A stretch of 64,000 nucleotides of DNA. Origin: Bifidobacterium aesculapii (lineage in GTDB: Bacteria > Actinomycetota > Actinomycetes > Actinomycetales > Bifidobacteriaceae). The position numbers and the translations under genes are program-made. Within the stretch, counting starts at the first letter, position 1. Each line of letters starts with the position of its first letter. The stretch is from the NCBI RefSeq assembly GCF_001417815.1, contig NZ_BCFK01000031.1, forward strand, positions 1 through 64,000, given 5' to 3'. Under the pieces are notes generated by a model, which had not been told where the DNA came from, ran no database searches, and was given only the letters and a program-made list of their open reading frames with translations. Positions 35,972-47,012 of the stretch are shown piece by piece.

Positions 35972-36894
35972 TGGTGCTGTTCATCGAAGACGACGCCCCG
36001 GTCATCGTCCAGGGCATGACCGGTCATCAGGGCATGACGCATACCGCGCGCATGCTCAAGGCCGGAACCAACATCGTCGGCGGCGTCAACGCCCGCAAGG
36101 CCGGATTGGACGTGACGTTCCCCGCCGCACGCGACGGCGAGGACACGACCATCCATGTCTACGCATCCTGCGCCGAGGCGAAGGCGGCCACCGGAGCCAA
36201 GGCCTCCGTGGTGTTCGTGCCTCCGCGTTTCGCCAAGGACGCCGTCATCGAGGCCATCGAGGCGGGCATCTCGCTCATTGTGGTCATCACGGAAGGCATT
36301 CCCGTCGCCGATTCCGCGTATTTCGTGGAACTCGCGCTGCGCCACGGCGTGCGCATCGTCGGCCCGAACTGTCCCGGCCTGATGACTCTGGCCTCCACCC
36401 CCGACAGCCACGGGGTGAACCTCGGCATCATCCCGGACGGCATCGTCGGACGAGGGCCACTGGGATTGGTCTCCAAGTCCGGCACGCTCACCTACCAGCT
36501 CATGGGCGAACTGAGCGACATCGGCTTTACCGCGTGCCTCGGTGCCGGCGGAGACCCGATCGTCGGCACCACGTTGCTTGAGGCGCTGCAGGCGTTCGAA
36601 GCGGACGAGCACACGAAGGCCGTCATGATGATCGGCGAGATCGGCGGCAGTGCCGAACAGGACGCCGCGCAGTGGGCCGCCGAGCACATGACCAAGCCGG
36701 TCGTCGCGTACATCGCAGGATTCACCGCCCCGGAAGGCAAGCAGATGGGCCACGCGGGCGCCATCGTATCCGGAGGCAAAGGCACCGCGAAAGACAAGAA
36801 GGAAGCGCTTGAGGCCGTCGGCATCCGGGTCGGACGTACGCCCGGGCAGGCCGCCGCCATCATGCGTGAGGTGCTCGCAGGTCTCGATAAGTGA
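35971..36894 (+). CDS. sucD: Succinate--CoA ligase, alpha subunit
   Basis: 307 residues. CoA-binding Rossmann domain (VQGMTGHQGMTHTARML), GPNCPGL, and the phospho-histidine loop GHAGAIVSGGKGTA near residue 255. All active-site elements are present. Coupled to sucC by a 1-bp overlap and followed by the DUF6350 membrane protein with a 4-bp overlap, so four genes to purH form one operon. Confidence 0.95.
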   Translation: MVLFIEDDAPVIVQGMTGHQGMTHTARMLKAGTNIVGGVNARKAGLDVTFPAARDGEDTTIHVYASCAEAKAATGAKASVVFVPPRFAKDAVIEAIEAGISLIVVITEGIPVADSAYFVELALRHGVRIVGPNCPGLMTLASTPDSHGVNLGIIPDGIVGRGPLGLVSKSGTLTYQLMGELSDIGFTACLGAGGDPIVGTTLLEALQAFEADEHTKAVMMIGEIGGSAEQDAAQWAAEHMTKPVVAYIAGFTAPEGKQMGHAGAIVSGGKGTAKDKKEALEAVGIRVGRTPGQAAAIMREVLAGLDK

Positions 36895-38486
36895 GCCGAT
36901 TCGTGACATCGCCACGCGTCAGGGCGCTGTTCAAGGGCGTCGTCGCATCCTTGGGTGCGATGGCGCTCTATGCCATATCTCTGGGCTGTTTCATCGCTCT
37001 GATGCTGCTCGTCATCTCCATGGAGGAGGGTGGGGAGAATCTGCCGTCCTCGACCATGCCGCTGACCGAGATGGTCATCCTGCTCAGTCAGGGGGTCGGG
37101 TTCACCGCCGGCTCCATCGTCCTGACCATCATGCCGTTGCTGTTGACGATACTGCTCGTGGCATTGGTGGCCCAGTGCGCCGCGAGGGGGAGCATCGGCG
37201 TTCTCGGTTGGCTGAGCGGACTGGTGGTGTGGACCACGGTCAATCTGATCATCGCAGGCGGCCCTTCGGTGGAACTGCATGATTCGCCCGTGATCATCGC
37301 CGTGAAGACGTCGCTGGTATGGACCGTCGGTTGCCTGCTGTCGGCACCGCATGCTTCGTCGGAGGCTTTGGCGCGCCTGCGCGAGTGGATTGCGGCGCGT
37401 GTGCCGCACAAGGTGCTGGGCCTGCTGTTCGCCGTCGCCGCCATCGCGGGACTGCTCTTCGCCGCGGTGCTGGTGATATCCACGGTGGTGTGCGTGTTCT
37501 GGATCATCCGCGGCTGGCCGACGATGACGACATTGTTCTCCTATGACGGCATGGAGAACGGATCGCGCGTCCTCACCTCCCTTGCGTCGGCTGCGTGGCT
37601 GCCCAATCTCATCGTCTGGGCGGCATCGTGGATCATCGGCGAAGGCTTCCATATCGGCGAACTCGCCACGTTCACGATGTGGGGAGGCCAGTCCGCCGGG
37701 TTGCCGCCGTTGCCCGTGTTCGGTCTGATGCCGGAGGCGATTTCCGACGAACATATCAGAATCGCCCTGCAGTGCATGGCCCCTGCGGCGGCGTTCGTCA
37801 TCGGCATGTTCGCGATGCTGATCCCCGGCGACGGACGTGTGCGCCCGGTCCGTCCCGGCGACACCGAGGGCACACGACGGCTTGTGGCCGTCATGGCGCG
37901 TCATCTGGCCGCGTTCCTGCTCGCTCTCGCTTGTGCCACCGGTGCATGGATGCTGTGCTTCCTTTTGTCCGACGGCGCGCTCGGCACACGGCGTCTCGCG
38001 CATGTGGGCGTCGACGTGACCGCCTCCGGCCTCGCCATGGCGCGTTTGCTTGCCTATGGTCTCGGAACGGCGTGGCTTGCCGTCATGGTGGTGGTGTCGG
38101 GCATCTACGGGATACACTGGATTATCGCACGGCGTTCCGTGTCCAGGAACGCCGACGCCGTATCCGATCCGGATGGACGCCCGGATGAGCAACCGGCTGG
38201 AGACGGCGACGGTACGGCTGATGACGAATCCGGAGCGCATGATGCGGAGCACGCGCCGCAGAACGAAAGAACCGGCCGCGCTCCCGCGTCGGAACGGCGC
38301 ATGCCACGTTCCATACGCTCCGACCGTTCCGTCCGCACGGAATCGTCCGATGAACCGGCATCCGGCAAACGTCGTGCCGCACGCACCGTGAGGTCGTCCG
38401 TGGACGCGGATACGACCGCCGGCGACATGCGGGCACGTCATGATCGTGATCAATCAACCAAGGAGGAAACCGATGACAACAACTAA
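36891..38486 (+). CDS. DUF6350 family membrane protein
   Basis: 531 residues. About 10-12 membrane segments fill the first 420 residues, followed by a long hydrophilic, Arg/Asp-rich C-terminal tail of about 110 residues. Position between sucD and purH is characteristic of the actinobacterial DUF6350 family. Function is unknown. The GTG start at 36891 overlaps the sucD stop. The tail overlaps the purH start by 14 bp. Confidence 0.8.
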   Translation: MSRFVTSPRVRALFKGVVASLGAMALYAISLGCFIALMLLVISMEEGGENLPSSTMPLTEMVILLSQGVGFTAGSIVLTIMPLLLTILLVALVAQCAARGSIGVLGWLSGLVVWTTVNLIIAGGPSVELHDSPVIIAVKTSLVWTVGCLLSAPHASSEALARLREWIAARVPHKVLGLLFAVAAIAGLLFAAVLVISTVVCVFWIIRGWPTMTTLFSYDGMENGSRVLTSLASAAWLPNLIVWAASWIIGEGFHIGELATFTMWGGQSAGLPPLPVFGLMPEAISDEHIRIALQCMAPAAAFVIGMFAMLIPGDGRVRPVRPGDTEGTRRLVAVMARHLAAFLLALACATGAWMLCFLLSDGALGTRRLAHVGVDVTASGLAMARLLAYGLGTAWLAVMVVVSGIYGIHWIIARRSVSRNADAVSDPDGRPDEQPAGDGDGTADDESGAHDAEHAPQNERTGRAPASERRMPRSIRSDRSVRTESSDEPASGKRRAARTVRSSVDADTTAGDMRARHDRDQSTKEETDDNN

Positions 38487-40104
38487 CCGTCCGATCAAAC
38501 GGGCGTTGGTCTCCGTCTTCCACAAGGAAGGCATCGAGGTGCTGGCGCAGGCGTTCGTCAAGGCGGGCACCGAAGTGGTGTCCACCGGCTCTACCGCGAA
38601 GCGTCTCGCCGAACTCGGCGTGCCCGTCACCGAGGTGAGCGAGGTCACGGGATTCCCCGAGTGCCTCGACGGCCGTGTCAAGACCCTTGACCCGCATATC
38701 CACGCGGGCATCCTCGCCGACATGACGAACCCCGACCACGCCGCCCAGCTCGAGAAGTTCGGCATCAAGCCGTTCGACCTGGTCGTCGTGAACCTGTACC
38801 CGTTCGCCGACACCGTGCGCTCCGGCGCCGACGAGCCCGCCGTCATCGAAAAGATCGACATCGGCGGCCCGTCCATGGTGCGCGGCGCCGCGAAGAACAG
38901 CGCCACCGTCGCCATCGTCACCGACCCGGCCGACTACGCGCTCGTCGCCGCCCGCGTGGAGAACGGCGAGGGATTCAGCCTCGAGGAACGCCGTTGGCTC
39001 GCCGGCAAGGCGTTCGCGCACACCGCCGCCTACGACGCGACGATCAACGAGTGGACCGCCAAGCATTGGCCGAAGCCCGCCACCATCGCCGAAACCGACC
39101 ATGACGACGAGGATCAGCCGGTCGACGCCGCGAAGTTCCCCGCCGCGTTCACCCGCACGTGGAACCGTTCGCACACGCTGCGCTACGGCGAGAACTCGCA
39201 CCAGCAGGCCGCCCTCTACCTCGACCCGCTCGACCAGACCGGGTTCGCGCACGCCGAGCAGCTCGGCGGCAAGCCGATGAGCTACAACAACTACGTGGAC
39301 GCGGACGCCGCGTGGCGCGCCGTGTGGGATCTCGCCCCGTCCATCGCCGTGGCCGTCGTCAAGCACAACAACCCGTGCGGTCTGGCGATCGGCGCGACCG
39401 CCGCGGAAGCGCACCGCAAGGCCCACGCCTGCGACCCGGTGAGCGCGTACGGCGGCGTCATCGCCTGCAACACCACCATCACGTTGGAGATGGCGGAGAG
39501 CGTGCGCCCCATCTTCACCGAGGTCATCGTCGCCCCCGCTTATGAGGACGCGGCCCTCGAACTGCTCAGGACCAAGAAGAAGAACCTGCGCATCCTCAAG
39601 GTGGCGGAACCGCCGAAGGGCCACACGCAGTTCCGTCAGATCGACGGCGGCCTGCTGGTGCAGGACATGGATCTCATTAACGCCACCGGCGACGACCCGA
39701 ACGCGTGGAAGCTCGTCTCCGGCGAGCCGGCCGACGCGGACACGCTCAAGGATCTGGTGTTCGCATGGCGCGCCATCCGCTGCGTCAAATCCAACGCGAT
39801 CCTGCTCGCTCACGATCAGGCGACCGTCGGCATCGGCATGGGACAGGTCAACCGCGTCGACTCCTGCCATCTGGCCGTCGAACGCGCGAACACGCTTGCC
39901 GACGGCGCCGACCGCGCCACCGGATCCGTGGCCGCGTCCGACGCGTTCTTCCCGTTCGCGGACGGTGCCGAAACGCTGATGAACGCCGGCGTCAAGGCCA
40001 TCGTGCAGCCCGGCGGATCCATCCGCGACGGCGAGGTCATCGAAGCCGCCCAGAAGGCGGGCGTGACGATGTACCTGACCGGCACCCGTCACTTCTTCCA
40101 CTGA
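38473..40104 (+). CDS. purH: Bifunctional AICAR transformylase/IMP cyclohydrolase
   Basis: 543 residues. The N-terminal MGS-like cyclohydrolase domain ([31 protein letters not shown]) is followed by the transformylase domain with KHNNPCG and the C-terminal AITGTRHF-like TGTRHFFH end. It performs the last two steps of IMP synthesis. AGGAGG at 38461-38466 clearly selects ATG 38473. purN is not adjacent. Confidence 0.96.
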   Translation: MTTTNRPIKRALVSVFHKEGIEVLAQAFVKAGTEVVSTGSTAKRLAELGVPVTEVSEVTGFPECLDGRVKTLDPHIHAGILADMTNPDHAAQLEKFGIKPFDLVVVNLYPFADTVRSGADEPAVIEKIDIGGPSMVRGAAKNSATVAIVTDPADYALVAARVENGEGFSLEERRWLAGKAFAHTAAYDATINEWTAKHWPKPATIAETDHDDEDQPVDAAKFPAAFTRTWNRSHTLRYGENSHQQAALYLDPLDQTGFAHAEQLGGKPMSYNNYVDADAAWRAVWDLAPSIAVAVVKHNNPCGLAIGATAAEAHRKAHACDPVSAYGGVIACNTTITLEMAESVRPIFTEVIVAPAYEDAALELLRTKKKNLRILKVAEPPKGHTQFRQIDGGLLVQDMDLINATGDDPNAWKLVSGEPADADTLKDLVFAWRAIRCVKSNAILLAHDQATVGIGMGQVNRVDSCHLAVERANTLADGADRATGSVAASDAFFPFADGAETLMNAGVKAIVQPGGSIRDGEVIEAAQKAGVTMYLTGTRHFFH

Positions 40105-40124
40105 TCGGCATAAGGCGGACCACC

Positions 40125-40412
40125 GTGAAGAACCATCCCTTCGTCTCCGAAGCGCATGAGGGCAAGCCCTGGTTCGAGTGGATCGTCGCCGGTCTGGTGG
40201 TCATGTCCGGCGGCATCGCCGCGTTCGGATACACGATGGCCGCCACGGTGGTGATTTCCGTGACGGCCATCGTGACCGGGCTCATCCGTTTGATCCTTAA
40301 GGACCGGAGCCCTTGGAAGGTGCGGTCAGTCGCGTTCGACTCCTTCATCGGCATCTGCCTTGGCGTCGGACTGCTCGCCACCTACTTCAGCGTGTACGGC
40401 ATCGTCCTGTGA
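40125..40412 (+). CDS. DUF3017 small membrane protein
   Basis: 95 residues with three membrane segments (about 18-35, 38-55 and 72-90), typical of the actinobacterial DUF3017 family found after purH. The GTG start at 40125 follows AAGGCGG. The last 87 bp overlap the antisense 3' end of the MIP channel gene. Function unknown. Confidence 0.75.
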   Translation: MKNHPFVSEAHEGKPWFEWIVAGLVVMSGGIAAFGYTMAATVVISVTAIVTGLIRLILKDRSPWKVRSVAFDSFIGICLGVGLLATYFSVYGIVL

Positions 40413-41315
40413 CGGCGCCTCACCGGCCTTCGTCTGCGTGACGGATTCACCGTCCGCGGCGGCATCGGCATCAGCCGTCGTCTCCAGCGCATACTGCGCG
40501 GGGGCGGCGGCTTCGTCGTATGCACCCAGCTGGGACGGATCGTCGCCCTTCGGCTTGGGGGCGGAGATCATCTGCTGCACCACCATCGCCAACGCGACCA
40601 ATGCCGCGGCGAGCACGGGGCAGATCCAGAACACCCACAGCTGGCTCAGAGGCTCGACCTGCAGTTTCTGGTTCTGGGCGAACAGCGCGATGCCGGTGGC
40701 GCGGGCCGGGTTCAGCGCCGCTCCGGTCACCGGGAAGGTGAGCGCCGCGCCGACCGTATAGGCGACGCCCGTGGCGAGGGCATAGCGCTTCGTGCCGTAC
40801 GTGGCCATGGCGACGCCCACGATGATGATGCCGGCCACCAGTTCCACGGCGATGGCCTGGGTGACGGAGAAGTTCAGCCCATACTGGTTGAGCGTGCTGT
40901 AGGATACCGAGCCCTTGTCGAAACCGTTGACCGCGGTCGTGAACCACTGCTGCAACGTGACGTTATCCGACGTCGGCAGCAGGAACTTGATGAGCATGCC
41001 GGCCAATGCCGCGCCCACCACCTGGAAGACGATGTAGAGCACGCCGTCCACCGGCTTCGTGCGTCCCGTGACCATCGCGGCGACCGTCACCGCGGGATTG
41101 AAATGCCCTCCGGACACGGATCCGAGCGCCAGCGCCGCAGCCGCGTAGGCGAGACCGGTGGCGAGGGCGAGATATGCGAGATTCAGCTGGAAGATGACCG
41201 ATCCGAACGTGCTGAACACGTAGATGGCGAAACAGACCAGGAAGGTGCCGGCCAGTTCGGCCCCCACTCGGAGCGGCCACGGCTGCTTCCCGTCGGTGTT
41301 CTCTTCAAATGTCAT
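40326..41315 (-). CDS. Aquaporin / MIP family channel
   Basis: 329 residues. Six membrane helices and two half-helices carry the NPA boxes HFNPAV (N73) and LNPARATG (N202). It could pass water, glycerol or small solutes; the R after the second NPA is present as in all MIPs. The C-terminal 75 residues form an acidic, Ala/Asp-rich cytoplasmic tail that is unusual in length. That tail is encoded antisense to the end of the DUF3017 gene. It is divergent from the pseudouridine synthase gene. Confidence 0.9.
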   Translation of the reverse strand: MTFEENTDGKQPWPLRVGAELAGTFLVCFAIYVFSTFGSVIFQLNLAYLALATGLAYAAAALALGSVSGGHFNPAVTVAAMVTGRTKPVDGVLYIVFQVVGAALAGMLIKFLLPTSDNVTLQQWFTTAVNGFDKGSVSYSTLNQYGLNFSVTQAIAVELVAGIIIVGVAMATYGTKRYALATGVAYTVGAALTFPVTGAALNPARATGIALFAQNQKLQVEPLSQLWVFWICPVLAAALVALAMVVQQMISAPKPKGDDPSQLGAYDEAAAPAQYALETTADADAAADGESVTQTKAGEAPSQDDAVHAEVGGEQSDAKADADEGVERD

Positions 41316-41468
41316 TGTCGTTGTCCTTCAATCGCTTTGTCGAAGTTTGGTCCTAGGGGCGCGGCCCGGCGGGCCACTGACAGTCTATCAGCAGCATTCC
41401 GGGCCGTATCCGGGGGGTACGGTACCATATTCTCTTTGGAAATACCCCTAGGCCACGTTGGGAGAACG

Positions 41469-42245
41469 ATGCCAAACGCATATTCCCGCGCCATGAAAGC
41501 GCATGAAAACAACAATCAAGAAGGAATCCGACTGCAGAAGATCCTTGCCCAGGCCGGATTCGGTTCCCGCCGCAAGTGCGAGGAGATGATCACCGAGGGA
41601 CGCGTCGAAGTGGACGGCGAGCTCGTCACCGAGCTCGGCACGCGCGTCGATCTGGCGCATCAGCAGGTCCGTGTCGACGGATCGAGGGTGCGCATCAACC
41701 CGAACCACATCACCCTGGCGCTCAACAAGCCGCGCAGGGTGCTGTCCGCCATGGACGATCCGAAGGGCCGCTACACGCTGGCCGACATCGTCGGCGACAA
41801 GTACGAGCGCATCTTCCACATGGGGCGCCTCGATTACGATTCCGAGGGCCTCATCCTCATGACCAACGACGGCGAACTCAGCCAGCATGTCATGCACCCC
41901 AAGTACGAGGTGGAGAAAACCTACATCGCGACGATCGAGGGCCGCATCTCCGGCACCGTCTGCCGCCGTCTGGTCAAGACGGGCGTGCAGCTCGACGACG
42001 GCTGGATCAAGCTCGACCACTGCGCCATCATCGACGCCAACCGCGACGCCACCATCGTCAAGGTGGTGCTGCACTCCGGCAAGAACCGCATCGTCCGCCG
42101 CATCTTCGGCTCGATTGGCTTCCCGGTCAAGCGCCTCGTGCGCACGCAGATCGGCCCGATCAAGCTCGGAGAGCTGAAGTCCGGCTCCTATCGTGTCCTC
42201 AGCCAGGCGGAGGTCCGTTCCCTGTCCAAGGCGGTGGGCCTGTGA
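41469..42245 (+). CDS. Ribosomal large/small subunit pseudouridine synthase (RsuA family)
   Basis: 258 residues. An N-terminal S4 RNA-binding domain ([20 protein letters not shown]) precedes the catalytic domain with GRLDYDSEG containing the catalytic aspartate D122. The closest types are RluB/RsuA, and the exact rRNA position is not decidable here. GGGAGAA precedes ATG 41469. The stop overlaps the GTG start of cmk-der, the usual arrangement in actinobacteria. Confidence 0.9.
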   Translation: MPNAYSRAMKAHENNNQEGIRLQKILAQAGFGSRRKCEEMITEGRVEVDGELVTELGTRVDLAHQQVRVDGSRVRINPNHITLALNKPRRVLSAMDDPKGRYTLADIVGDKYERIFHMGRLDYDSEGLILMTNDGELSQHVMHPKYEVEKTYIATIEGRISGTVCRRLVKTGVQLDDGWIKLDHCAIIDANRDATIVKVVLHSGKNRIVRRIFGSIGFPVKRLVRTQIGPIKLGELKSGSYRVLSQAEVRSLSKAVGL

Positions 42246-44371
42246 TCCGCGTCGCCATCGACGGTCCCGCCGGAGTCGGCAAGTCGTCGACGTCGAAGGC
42301 GCTGGCAAAATACTACGGTTTCGCCTATCTCGACACGGGCGCCATGTACCGCGCCTGCGCGTGGTGGTGCCTGAAGCAGGGCATCGATCTGGACGCCGAG
42401 CAGGTCGACGAGCGCGTGGTCACCGAAGCCGTGGGCGAGTTCTTCACCGGCGACCATTTCGATATCGCCGTCGACCCTGATGCTCCGGCCGTGACGGCGG
42501 ACGGCGAGGACATCTCCGAGCAGATCCGCTCGTCGGAGGTCTCCTCGCACGTCTCCAAGGTGTCGAACATCATTCCGGTGCGCAACGTGCTCATCGCCGC
42601 CCAGCGCGCGTACATCGCGCGCGAGGCGGACAAGGAGTCGTTCTCCGGAGGTCTCGGCATCGTCGCGGAGGGACGCGACATCACCACCGTGGTGGCGCCC
42701 GACGCCGAGGTGCGCGTGCTGCTGACCGCGCGCGAGGAGGTCCGTCAGGCGCGTCGCACGGGTCAGGCGGTCTCCGGCGTGGGCGCGGAGGACGTCGCGG
42801 CCCGCGATCGGATGGATTCGAAGGTCACGAACTTCACGACCGCCGCGGACGGCGTCGTCACCGTCGACAATTCCGACATGGATTTCGCGCACACGCTCGA
42901 CACGCTGATTGCCCTGGTGGACGCCGCCATCGAGGAGCAGGAGTACGCGCGCTACGCCGCGAATCTGGAAGGATACGACCTTGACGAAGCCGATGAGGCC
43001 CTGATCGAGGACCGTACCGACGGCGCGGTCTCCGTCCAGCCCGGACCGAAGCAGGTCGGCGTGCTCGCGATCGTGGGCCGTCCGAACGTGGGCAAGTCGT
43101 CGCTCGTCAACCGCATCCTGCGCCGTCGCGTCGCCGTCGTGGAGGACACTCCGGGCGTTACGCGCGACCGTGTGAGCTATGACGCGGAGTGGGCCGGCAC
43201 CGACTTCAAACTCGTCGACACCGGCGGTTGGGAAGTCGATGTCGAGGGAATCGACTCCGCCATCGCCTCGCAGGCCGAGGTCGCCGTGAATCTCGCGGAC
43301 GCCGTCGTGCTCGTCGTCGACGGGCAGGTCGGTCTGACGGACACCGACGAGCGCATCGTGAAGATGCTGCGCGCCTCCGGCAAGCCCGTCACACTCGCCG
43401 TAAACAAGGTCGACGACCGCGAAAGCGAGTATCTGGCCGCCGAATTCTGGAAGCTCGGACTCGGCGAACCGTACGCGGTCTCCGCGATGCACGGCAGGGG
43501 AGTGGGCGAACTGCTCGACGCGGCGCTCGACTCCCTCAGGAAGGCCGAGAAGACCTCCGGCTATCTCACGCCCTCCGGGCTGCGCCGCGTGGCGCTGGTG
43601 GGCCGTCCGAACGTGGGCAAGTCGTCTCTGCTCAACCAGCTGGCGCACGAGGACCGCACGGTGGTCAACGATCTGGCCGGCACCACGCGCGATCCCGTCG
43701 ATGAGATCATCGACATCGACGGCGAGGACTGGCTGTTCATCGACACGGCCGGCATCAAACGCCGCCAGCATAAGCTCAAGGGCGCCGAATACTATTCGTC
43801 GCTGCGCACGCAGGCGGCCATCGAACGCTCCGAGCTCGCGCTCGTCCTGTTCGACGCGTCCCTGCCGATCTCCGACCAGGACCTCAAGGTGATGAGCTCC
43901 GCCGTGGACGCCGGCCGCGCCATCGTGCTCGTGTTCAACAAGTGGGATGCGATGGACGAGTTCGACAAGCAGCGTCTCGAACGCTTGTGGATCACCGAGT
44001 TCGACCGTGTCACCTGGGCGCAGCGCGTGAACCTGTCGGCGAAGACCGGATGGCACACCAACCGTCTCGCCAAGGCCATGCGCGAGGCGTTGGAATCGTG
44101 GGACAAGCGCGTGCCCACCGGCAAGCTGAACGCGTTCCTTGGGCAGCTGCAGTCCGCGCACCCGCATCCGTTGCGAGGCGGCAAGCAGCCGCGCATCCTG
44201 TTCGCCACGCAGGCTTCGACGCGCCCGCCGCGGTTCGTGATCTTCGCCACCGGATTCCTTGAACACGGCTACCGTCGTTTCATCGAACGCTCGCTGCGCG
44301 AGGAGTTCGGTTTCGAAGGTTCGCCGATTCAGATCTCGGTGAATATCCGCGAGAAGAAGAAGCGCAAGTAG
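42242..44371 (+). CDS. cmk-der: Fused cytidylate kinase - GTPase Der
   Basis: 709 residues. Residues 1-225 are a complete cytidylate kinase (P-loop GPAGVGKS at 8-15, [26 protein letters not shown]). A linker of about 40 residues leads to EngA/Der with two G domains, their P-loops GRPNVGKS beginning at residues 279 and 454, each with DTGG/DTAG switches and NK(V/W)D motifs. The end is a KH-like domain. One polypeptide therefore combines CMP/dCMP phosphorylation with 50S ribosome assembly. The frame is continuous, with no stop in the linker. The GTG start is coupled to the upstream gene. A stem (44463-44496) follows. Confidence 0.94.
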   Translation: MIRVAIDGPAGVGKSSTSKALAKYYGFAYLDTGAMYRACAWWCLKQGIDLDAEQVDERVVTEAVGEFFTGDHFDIAVDPDAPAVTADGEDISEQIRSSEVSSHVSKVSNIIPVRNVLIAAQRAYIAREADKESFSGGLGIVAEGRDITTVVAPDAEVRVLLTAREEVRQARRTGQAVSGVGAEDVAARDRMDSKVTNFTTAADGVVTVDNSDMDFAHTLDTLIALVDAAIEEQEYARYAANLEGYDLDEADEALIEDRTDGAVSVQPGPKQVGVLAIVGRPNVGKSSLVNRILRRRVAVVEDTPGVTRDRVSYDAEWAGTDFKLVDTGGWEVDVEGIDSAIASQAEVAVNLADAVVLVVDGQVGLTDTDERIVKMLRASGKPVTLAVNKVDDRESEYLAAEFWKLGLGEPYAVSAMHGRGVGELLDAALDSLRKAEKTSGYLTPSGLRRVALVGRPNVGKSSLLNQLAHEDRTVVNDLAGTTRDPVDEIIDIDGEDWLFIDTAGIKRRQHKLKGAEYYSSLRTQAAIERSELALVLFDASLPISDQDLKVMSSAVDAGRAIVLVFNKWDAMDEFDKQRLERLWITEFDRVTWAQRVNLSAKTGWHTNRLAKAMREALESWDKRVPTGKLNAFLGQLQSAHPHPLRGGKQPRILFATQASTRPPRFVIFATGFLEHGYRRFIERSLREEFGFEGSPIQISVNIREKKKRK

Positions 44372-44462
44372 CGGACGGCCGGGAGATCGGATGGTCGGTG
44401 ACCAGGGAAGGCCGTCTGGGGATGGCTGTCCGGTCGGTATCGGCCATTGTGGTGCATAGCTC

Positions 44463-44496
44463 ATGGGGGCGGGTGTCTGGTGATGCCCGCCCCCAT
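44463..44496 (+). terminator. Terminator-like hairpin after cmk-der
   Basis: Perfect 11-bp arms ATGGGGGCGGG / CCCGCCCCCAT with a 12-nt loop, followed by a TATGCATATGTATGCG alternating tract rather than a T-run. Confidence 0.55.
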
Positions 44497-44635
44497 GTGT
44501 ATGCATATGTATGCGAATGTGGATGTGTACGTGGGGTCCGAGGCCCGCATGAAGTCGATCCAAACCAATCTGACACGCCGATTTGCATTCCTCTGATCAT
44601 CTGGTAAATTAATCGACTGTTGCAAAAAGCAACAT

Positions 44636-44712
<77 letters not shown>

Positions 44713-44887
44713 GAAAGCCCGGAATCTTAACGATTCCGGGCTTCATTACTGTTGCGCGAAAACACTCCAGACACAATCAGACACGATGACTTCTTTTCCT
44801 GTTCGCGCCCCTTGACGATTCATCTCGCTGCACGGTCGTTGCAGAATTCATGTGGAAAGCACATGAAAGGCGAAAGGATGAACCGGT

Positions 44888-46237
44888 ATGGCGAGAGTAT
44901 TCATTGACGATCGATGGCTCAAGAGATCTCCTGACGGTATGCCGCCCAGTTCGGCTGCGACCAGGGCCCTGTCCTCTGCCAAGGATCCCATGAAGGCGAA
45001 AGTTCCTGAAAAATGGCGTACGACCGTCTACGGCATCGGAAGGCGATGGCGTTGCCGATGGCTCGTCACCGACAATGACGGAATCAGGAGGCAGAGGAGC
45101 AGGTCGTTCGGGAGAAGAAGCGATGCGGAGGCGTTCAAGGCGGCCCTTGAAGACGATATCAGGCGTGGACGTTACATGGATCCGAGCGGCGGGGACGCGC
45201 TGTTCGCCAAGATCGCGCGATCTTGGCTGGAGAGCAAAGCCAACGTAAAGGGGAGCACGCTGCTGCGTTACAAGCGTGAGCTGCGCTGCTATGTCCTGCC
45301 CATGTGGGGGAGCAGGATGCTGCGTGAGATTACACGGGATGATCTGCAGCGTTGGGTCAACTCGCTTGCTACCGGCGACTATCCGGCGAAGCTGCCCGGC
45401 AAGCGCCAGCCTCGCCCCTTGTCCCCGCGCTCCATCCGCAGCATCGTCAAGGTCGTCATGGCATGCACCCTCGACCATGCGATTGAGGACAAACTTATCT
45501 GCGACAATCCCGCACGCAAAGTCAGTCTGCCAAGAATCGTCACCAGCGATGACGACATGGTTGTTCTCACCATCGGCGAGGTGGAACGACTCGCCAGATC
45601 GGCTGAAGACATAGGAGGTGACGTGGACGGGCTGCTCGTGCGCTTCCAGGCGTCCGTGGGCACGCGCATCAACGAGGCGCTGGCTTTGCAGGTGCAGGAT
45701 CTCAACCTCAGGAAGGGCATCGCAAGGGTCCGGCGCACGTGGACGCGCAACCTCGAAGGCAAGCTGGAGCTCGGCACGCCTAAGAACGGCGAGGCCCGTA
45801 CCGTCGCCATCCCGGACTTCCTCATCGAACCACTCGAGCGGCAGATTCGAGGCTGCGTGAAGGACGATTTCGTGTTCCGTGCCCCGCGCGGCGGGGCCAT
45901 CGACGACGGCAACTGGCGGACGCGCGTATGGCGCAAGGCGCTCGAACACGTCGGCATGGATGACGAGGGCGTGACCATCCACTCGCTGCGCCACACGTAC
46001 GCGAGCATCGCCATCGCCAACGGCGCCGACGTCAAGACCCTGCAGAAACAGCTCGGCCACGCCACCGCTACCATGACCCTCGACACCTACGCCGCCCTGT
46101 GGCCCGACAGGCTCGACAACGTGGCACACGCCGTCAGCCAAGCATGGCAGCCACACATCAGAACCACCGAAAAAGACAAGCCCGAAAACCACAAGCCGGA
46201 GGAGAAATCGCCGGTCACACTCGAACAAGCCGCATAG
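44888..46237 (+). CDS. int: Tyrosine-type phage integrase
   Basis: 449 residues. A basic N-terminal part contains an arm-type-binding-like region (YGIGRRWRCRWLV, about residues 47-60), a SAM-like core-binding domain spans about 105-205, and the catalytic domain has R260, H365-R368, H391 and Y401 in proper spacing. The tail is Lys/Glu-rich. It catalyses site-specific integration into the adjacent tRNA-Pro. GAAAGGATG lies before ATG 44888. The gene looks intact, unlike most of its neighbours, and could act in trans on other elements. Confidence 0.92.
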   Translation: MARVFIDDRWLKRSPDGMPPSSAATRALSSAKDPMKAKVPEKWRTTVYGIGRRWRCRWLVTDNDGIRRQRSRSFGRRSDAEAFKAALEDDIRRGRYMDPSGGDALFAKIARSWLESKANVKGSTLLRYKRELRCYVLPMWGSRMLREITRDDLQRWVNSLATGDYPAKLPGKRQPRPLSPRSIRSIVKVVMACTLDHAIEDKLICDNPARKVSLPRIVTSDDDMVVLTIGEVERLARSAEDIGGDVDGLLVRFQASVGTRINEALALQVQDLNLRKGIARVRRTWTRNLEGKLELGTPKNGEARTVAIPDFLIEPLERQIRGCVKDDFVFRAPRGGAIDDGNWRTRVWRKALEHVGMDDEGVTIHSLRHTYASIAIANGADVKTLQKQLGHATATMTLDTYAALWPDRLDNVAHAVSQAWQPHIRTTEKDKPENHKPEEKSPVTLEQAA

Positions 46238-46679
46238 CGCAACAACACCACCCGACAAATACGCCGTTACACCCAAAACGTTGAAACAACAACGTTTCCA
46301 ACACAGGTGTAACGGCGTAACGCGTATAACGCCACCCATATACCCAACACCGACACCGCACCCCATAGAAACACCCGTTACACCCGTTACGGAGTTACAG
46401 AAGCGAAAAGAGCCAAGACAAGCCAAGGGGCCTTAGCCGAAACGGATACCTCGCACCAGCCGTTACATCCCGATACGACAAGAGCCGGAAATATCTAGTT
46501 CCACGTCAAGCCGGTTGAAAAAACCGCTCAACGCAGCAAAAATGATAGTGTTGCCAAATTCTCGAAGCACGAGAGGCAACCCCAGACTTACGGCCCCACA
46601 AAGGCCAACCACCCCCACGGCCTTTCCTCCTTTCACCGTGGGGGTTCATTCATATGCCACACCTTTATCAGGAGGGCCC
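46238..46679. other. Repeat-rich control region of the prophage remnant
   Basis: No gene supported. A nested inverted repeat has outer arms CGCCGTTACACC (46262-46273) / GGTGTAACGGCG (46306-46317) and inner arms AAACGTTG (46276-46283) / CAACGTTT (46290-46297). Further CGTTAC-type motifs occur near 46312, 46375-46393 (two in tandem) and 46460. They resemble operators, arm sites or iterons. At 46611-46645 lies a hairpin ACCCCCACGG / CCGTGGGGGT, just upstream of the HNH gene. Confidence 0.6.
46611..46645 (+). terminator. Hairpin upstream of HNH gene
   Basis: 10-bp perfect stem around a 15-nt pyrimidine-rich loop, followed by TCATTCAT. It could be a terminator or part of a cos/packaging region, which commonly lies just before phage HNH-terminase genes. 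Confidence 0.5.
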
Positions 46680-47012
46680 ATGGCCAAGCGTCGAGGCAAC
46701 CCACGGTACGCCAACGGCGCTCGCAGACGGGCTGTGCGCAGACGGGTACTGGCCGCTTATGACACGTGCCATATCTGCGGCAAGCCCGTTGACACGACGC
46801 TGCCCGCACGTGATCCGTGGAGTGCGGAAGTGGACAAGCTGTTGCCGGTGTCGAAGGGCGGAAGTCCGTACGAGTTCGCGAACTGCAAGCTGTCGCATCG
46901 CGCGTGCAACGAGCTGAGAAGCAACAAGAGCATCGAATGGGCCAGACAAGCCGCCCGAGGGGAAGCCTGCGTCAAGGCGACTTCGGTGCCGTTCCGCACC
47001 TCTACATGGTGA
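46680..47012 (+). CDS. HNH endonuclease-like protein with altered motif
   Basis: 110 residues, Arg-rich N-terminus, CHICGKPVD zinc knuckle, then SAEVDKLLPVSKGG, FANCKLSHRACNELRSNKS. Phage HNH proteins of this group normally have a histidine after the aspartate in the VDH motif; here the residue is lysine, so the usual metal-polarising histidine is missing and cleavage activity is doubtful. The remaining N, H and CxxC ligands are present. It normally works with the terminase in packaging cohesive-end genomes, and its position just before the terminase genes fits. AGGAGGGCCC precedes ATG 46680. Confidence 0.8.
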   Translation: MAKRRGNPRYANGARRRAVRRRVLAAYDTCHICGKPVDTTLPARDPWSAEVDKLLPVSKGGSPYEFANCKLSHRACNELRSNKSIEWARQAARGEACVKATSVPFRTSTW

